Of a stretch of 64,000 nt of DNA, positions 61,939 through 64,000 are shown piece by piece; the stretch's first letter is position 1, and each line of letters opens with the position of its first letter. The notes beneath the pieces were generated by a model. It was not told the origin of the DNA, did no database searches, and saw only the letters and a program-made list of their open reading frames with translations. Source of the stretch: Methanoregula sp. SKADARSKE-2 (GTDB lineage Archaea > Halobacteriota > Methanomicrobia > Methanomicrobiales > Methanospirillaceae); contig CP121470.1 in the NCBI GenBank assembly GCA_030919125.1, forward strand, positions 496,001 to 560,000, given 5' to 3'. The position numbers and the translations under genes were made by a program.

Positions 61939-63063
61939 GTGTACTTCCATCTCATCCTCACAGACAACTGCAATCTCTGCTGCAGCTACTGCCGGGCAAG
62001 AGCATTCCAGAGCAGCGAGGAGAAGGGAGAGGAGGTGATCATCGAGATCGACTCTGCCCTTCCCGTTGAACTGTCTGTTGAACTGCCTGTACTCTATAAA
62101 TTCCTCAAAAGAGATCCCGCGCCGACGCTGACATTTTACGGGGGCGAACCTCTCCTCCGGGCGGATCTGATCACCACAATGGTCAGCGATGCGCCGGTGA
62201 GCCGGTTCATGATCCAGACCAACGGGCTCCTTCTCGACCGGCTCCCGCCGGAGATCGTGAACCGGTTCTCTACGATCCTCGTCTCACTCGACGGGCCTGA
62301 AGGGTTGACCGATGGAAACCGGGGACCGGGGGTTTACCGGAAGGTAATGGATAACGTCCGTCTGATCCGGTCAAACGGCTTTACCGGTGAACTCATTGCC
62401 CGTATGACCGTGACGGAGAAGGCCGATATCGTCGCCGCGGTCCGGTGGCTCTCTCAAAATCCCGATAATTCCTTCACCTCCATCCACTGGCAGCTCGATG
62501 CAGACTTTGCCGGGGATTTTTCGGGGCGCAGGTTTGAGAAATGGGCGGAGACAGAGTACAACCCGGGGATTCAGACCCTCGTCCGGGACTGGGTCGATCA
62601 TATGGAGGGGGAAAGGAAGGTACTCCGGTGGTACCCGTTCCTCGACCCGATGGAGGATCTCCTCAACGGACGGGCAAGCAGGCTCCGGTGCGGGTCCGGG
62701 TATGCCAATTACAGTATCATGACGAACGGGCATATTGCACCCTGCCCGGTGATGATCGGGATGTCGGACTATTACGTTGGTCATATTTCGGACGCAGATC
62801 CGTTACACCTCAAAACAGTTCCTATCGGAGGCGATTGCCTGGATTGCACGATCCTTGGTTTCTGCGGGGGTCGCTGCCTCTATTCAAATATCACCCATCC
62901 TTGGGAAGATCGCGAGCGAAAAATAGTGTGCATAACCGTAAAGAACCTCAATGACGCCCTGACCGGTGCTCTTCCCCGGGTACGGGAGCTTATCGCAAAG
63001 AAAAGAATTTCTCTCGAAGACTTCTCGCACGAAAAATTCAATGGGTGCGAGATTATTCCATGA
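61939..63063 (+). CDS. Radical SAM/SPASM protein, putative peptide-modifying enzyme
   Basis: 374 residues. The radical SAM cluster motif is C11-x3-C15-x2-C18 (TDNCNLCCSYCRA). FYGGEPLLR (66-74) is the SAM-contacting segment typical of SPASM-type enzymes. C-terminal cysteines C251, C269, C300, C303, C309 and C313 can bind the auxiliary clusters. The overall form resembles the archaeal AF1577-type family proposed to modify peptides. GTG start, with the usual FHLILTDNCN opening. No precursor peptide gene is recognisable in the flanks. Stand-alone gene. Confidence 0.85.
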   Translation: MYFHLILTDNCNLCCSYCRARAFQSSEEKGEEVIIEIDSALPVELSVELPVLYKFLKRDPAPTLTFYGGEPLLRADLITTMVSDAPVSRFMIQTNGLLLDRLPPEIVNRFSTILVSLDGPEGLTDGNRGPGVYRKVMDNVRLIRSNGFTGELIARMTVTEKADIVAAVRWLSQNPDNSFTSIHWQLDADFAGDFSGRRFEKWAETEYNPGIQTLVRDWVDHMEGERKVLRWYPFLDPMEDLLNGRASRLRCGSGYANYSIMTNGHIAPCPVMIGMSDYYVGHISDADPLHLKTVPIGGDCLDCTILGFCGGRCLYSNITHPWEDRERKIVCITVKNLNDALTGALPRVRELIAKKRISLEDFSHEKFNGCEIIP

Positions 63064-63126
63064 TCAGTGATGGGGGCCGCTACCGGGGGGATAAATAATA
63101 GTGATGTATATGTGGTCTTTGCACAG

Positions 63127-63134
63127 ATATATAT
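63127..63134 (+). promoter_or_regulatory. TATA box of the small zinc-ribbon gene
   Basis: ATATATAT centred about 26 bases before position 63156. Transcription would start at or near the ATG at 63153, which favours a leaderless message and the longer of two starts. Confidence 0.55.
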
Positions 63135-63152
63135 GCGCAGAACAAACGCTGC

Positions 63153-63332
63153 ATGAGTAATACAATGGAGAGAAGAAGTTTTGGTGGCCCGAGAGATTTC
63201 GGCCCCAGAGAAATGACCAAGACAGTCTGCTCAGACTGTGGAAAAGAGTGCGAAGTCCCCTTCAAGCCCACCGAGAGCAGACCCGTCTATTGCAGAGACT
63301 GCCTCTCGAAGCACCGGAAACCCCGGTTCTAA
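63153..63332 (+). CDS. Small CxxC...CxxC zinc-ribbon protein
   Basis: 59 residues. C26-x2-C29 (VCSDCGKEC) and C47-x2-C50 (YCRDCLSKH) form a zinc ribbon, with VPFKPTESRPV between. This pattern is known in small proteins of many archaea and candidate bacterial phyla, role unknown. The N-terminus is Arg/Gly-rich (RRSFGGPRDFG), like an RNA-binding tail. An inner ATG at 63165 would give 55 residues. The TATA spacing favours 63153. Confidence 0.82.
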   Translation: MSNTMERRSFGGPRDFGPREMTKTVCSDCGKECEVPFKPTESRPVYCRDCLSKHRKPRF

Positions 63333-63688
63333 TCCCCCTTTTCTTAAGAGATCGTTTGGGAGCGTACTTCTTGCGCACCAGAGAGACCGCTTTCTCATAT
63401 CTTACCTGGAATTTATCCAAGGGCACTTCTTTTTGGGAGAGGTATGGGAGATAGGGCCCATAGCCGGACCCCGTGCACTGCACACCGGCATCGTTAATTT
63501 CGGATAAGCATGGAGAAAACCGGAGGCAGCCTCCTCTCGGGAAAAGTCTCGAAGGGCGATCACCCCCGGAGAGCACCTCTTTTTCACTTCATCACGGAAC
63601 CGGTGGAGGATGTCGTACATGACAAGCCGGAACTTTCGCCCCCAACTCCTCGGACGATTATGTCTCTGGAGATTGGTTGCTTCCCGGT
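63333..63688. other. Region without a supportable gene
   Basis: About 350 bases between the zinc-ribbon gene and the partial membrane protein. A minus-strand frame (63402-63707) is basic and has no recognisable domain, and its start lies within the upstream membrane protein gene. It could be a real downstream gene, but nothing in it supports a call. Confidence 0.35.
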
Positions 63689-64000
63689 TCATGTTCCGGC
63701 GCGACAATCACGACTTCTTCGGGGCCGCTCTTTCGGTCTCCACCGGATCTGGCGCAGGATGGCAAGGTACCCGGCAGCAAGAACGAGGATGAAGACAAGG
63801 GGTACTATCATGAACGAGAGGACCCGGAATAGGGTGTACAGATCGGTCGATGCGACGCGATCGATCCACAGGATCACCTGGTGAAGGAAGGCGATGCAGA
63901 AAACGCTCCCAAACTCCCTGAAAATCGGGGCTGGAAGGTTGAGCCGGAATGCCAGGGCCATGAGAACGTCACCTGCGAGAAGGAGGATCGCAATAAGCAC
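63689..64000 (-). CDS. Partial membrane protein at the right edge
   Basis: The last 103 residues or more of a membrane protein, open towards the right end. Three hydrophobic stretches are visible (about 2-17, 33-45, 63-83) followed by a strongly basic tail (RQIRWRPKERPRRSRD). No family is recognisable. Whether the first ATG in view is the real start cannot be decided from this window. Confidence 0.4.
   Translation of the reverse strand: MLIAILLLAGDVLMALAFRLNLPAPIFREFGSVFCIAFLHQVILWIDRVASTDLYTLFRVLSFMIVPLVFILVLAAGYLAILRQIRWRPKERPRRSRDCRAGT

Noticed and set aside
61517-62038. 173-codon plus-strand frame before the radical SAM gene
   Set aside because: Its last third reads the start of the radical SAM gene in the wrong frame, and the rest shows no domain.
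63402-63707. 101-codon minus-strand frame near the right edge
   Set aside because: Basic, no motif; overlaps the end of the partial membrane protein. Could be real, but unsupported.

Overview
The window is archaeal and most probably comes from a methanogen of the order Methanomicrobiales (Methanoregula-like; the genus is an inference). The evidence is a CoM-SH/CoB-SH-dependent thiol:fumarate reductase pair (TfrA, TfrB), three Isf-type flavoproteins, a DUF2098 protein, an archaeal oligosaccharyltransferase (AglB), a Kae1-Bud32 fusion, archaeal ribosomal proteins (L37e, L40e, S24e, S27ae), aIF2-gamma, RpoE1/Spt4, an archaeal GTP-dependent dephospho-CoA kinase, TATA-box promoters and an initiator tRNA with an A1-U72 pair.

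Layout. 1-1.5 kb: a transposase 3' fragment and an ADP-ribosylglycohydrolase. 1.6-5.1 kb: arginine operon argC-CBS-argJ-argB with ATGA overlaps. 5.2-15.1 kb: redox and oxygen-defence genes (double-thioredoxin/CcdA fusion, three Isf-like flavoproteins, desulforedoxin-like protein, CMD protein, rubrerythrin, glutaredoxin-thioredoxin reductase fusion), plus chorismate mutase, an M50 protease, RadC and a LamG surface protein. 15.2-24.6 kb: tfrAB, aspartokinase, purM, ZPR1, SepF, a PUA protein, LSm, L37e, purF. 25-32 kb: initiator tRNA-Met, thioredoxin, a pterin-dehydratase-like protein, an Na+/solute symporter, an HsdR/HsdM chimera, a cupredoxin-like lipoprotein, an Lhr-like helicase. 32-33.4 kb: a transposase remnant and a solitary DNA methyltransferase. 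33.5-47.1 kb: a long run on the plus strand: sufC-sufB, pcm, a cyclase, an unknown cysteine-rich protein, glmM, two sugar-1-phosphate nucleotidyltransferases, glmS, a hexapeptide acyltransferase, a glycosyltransferase and aglB. It looks like a UDP-GlcNAc-to-N-glycosylation unit. 47.2-48.2 kb: a broken histone-deacetylase-family gene. 48.8-54.7 kb: an information-processing cluster (aIF2-gamma, PIN, RpoE1, Spt4, dephospho-CoA kinase, S24e, S27ae, Kae1-Bud32, XTPase, L40e). 54.9-57.3 kb: a DUF1917 protein, HtpX and tRNAs Gly(UCC) and Val(CAC).

From 57.3 to 61.9 kb the sequence is largely decayed: a SpoIIE-type phosphatase, a TMEM175-like channel and a lipoprotein/hydrolase are frameshifted, and there is a possible archaellin tail. 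An intact TPR lipoprotein and a small protein with an internal duplication sit among them. The right end has a SPASM-type radical SAM protein, a small zinc-ribbon protein and a partial membrane protein. The observations I rate highest are the in-frame HsdR/HsdM chimera joined at a shared Gly-Phe-Leu segment, the apparent ATA start of the PIN gene, a C8 tract inside the catalytic motif of the methyltransferase, the duplicated KDGYV protein with a hairpin before its ribosome binding site, the radical SAM enzyme without an obvious precursor, and the unknown Cys-x3-Cys-x3-Cys protein. I found no CRISPR array and no complete insertion sequence.
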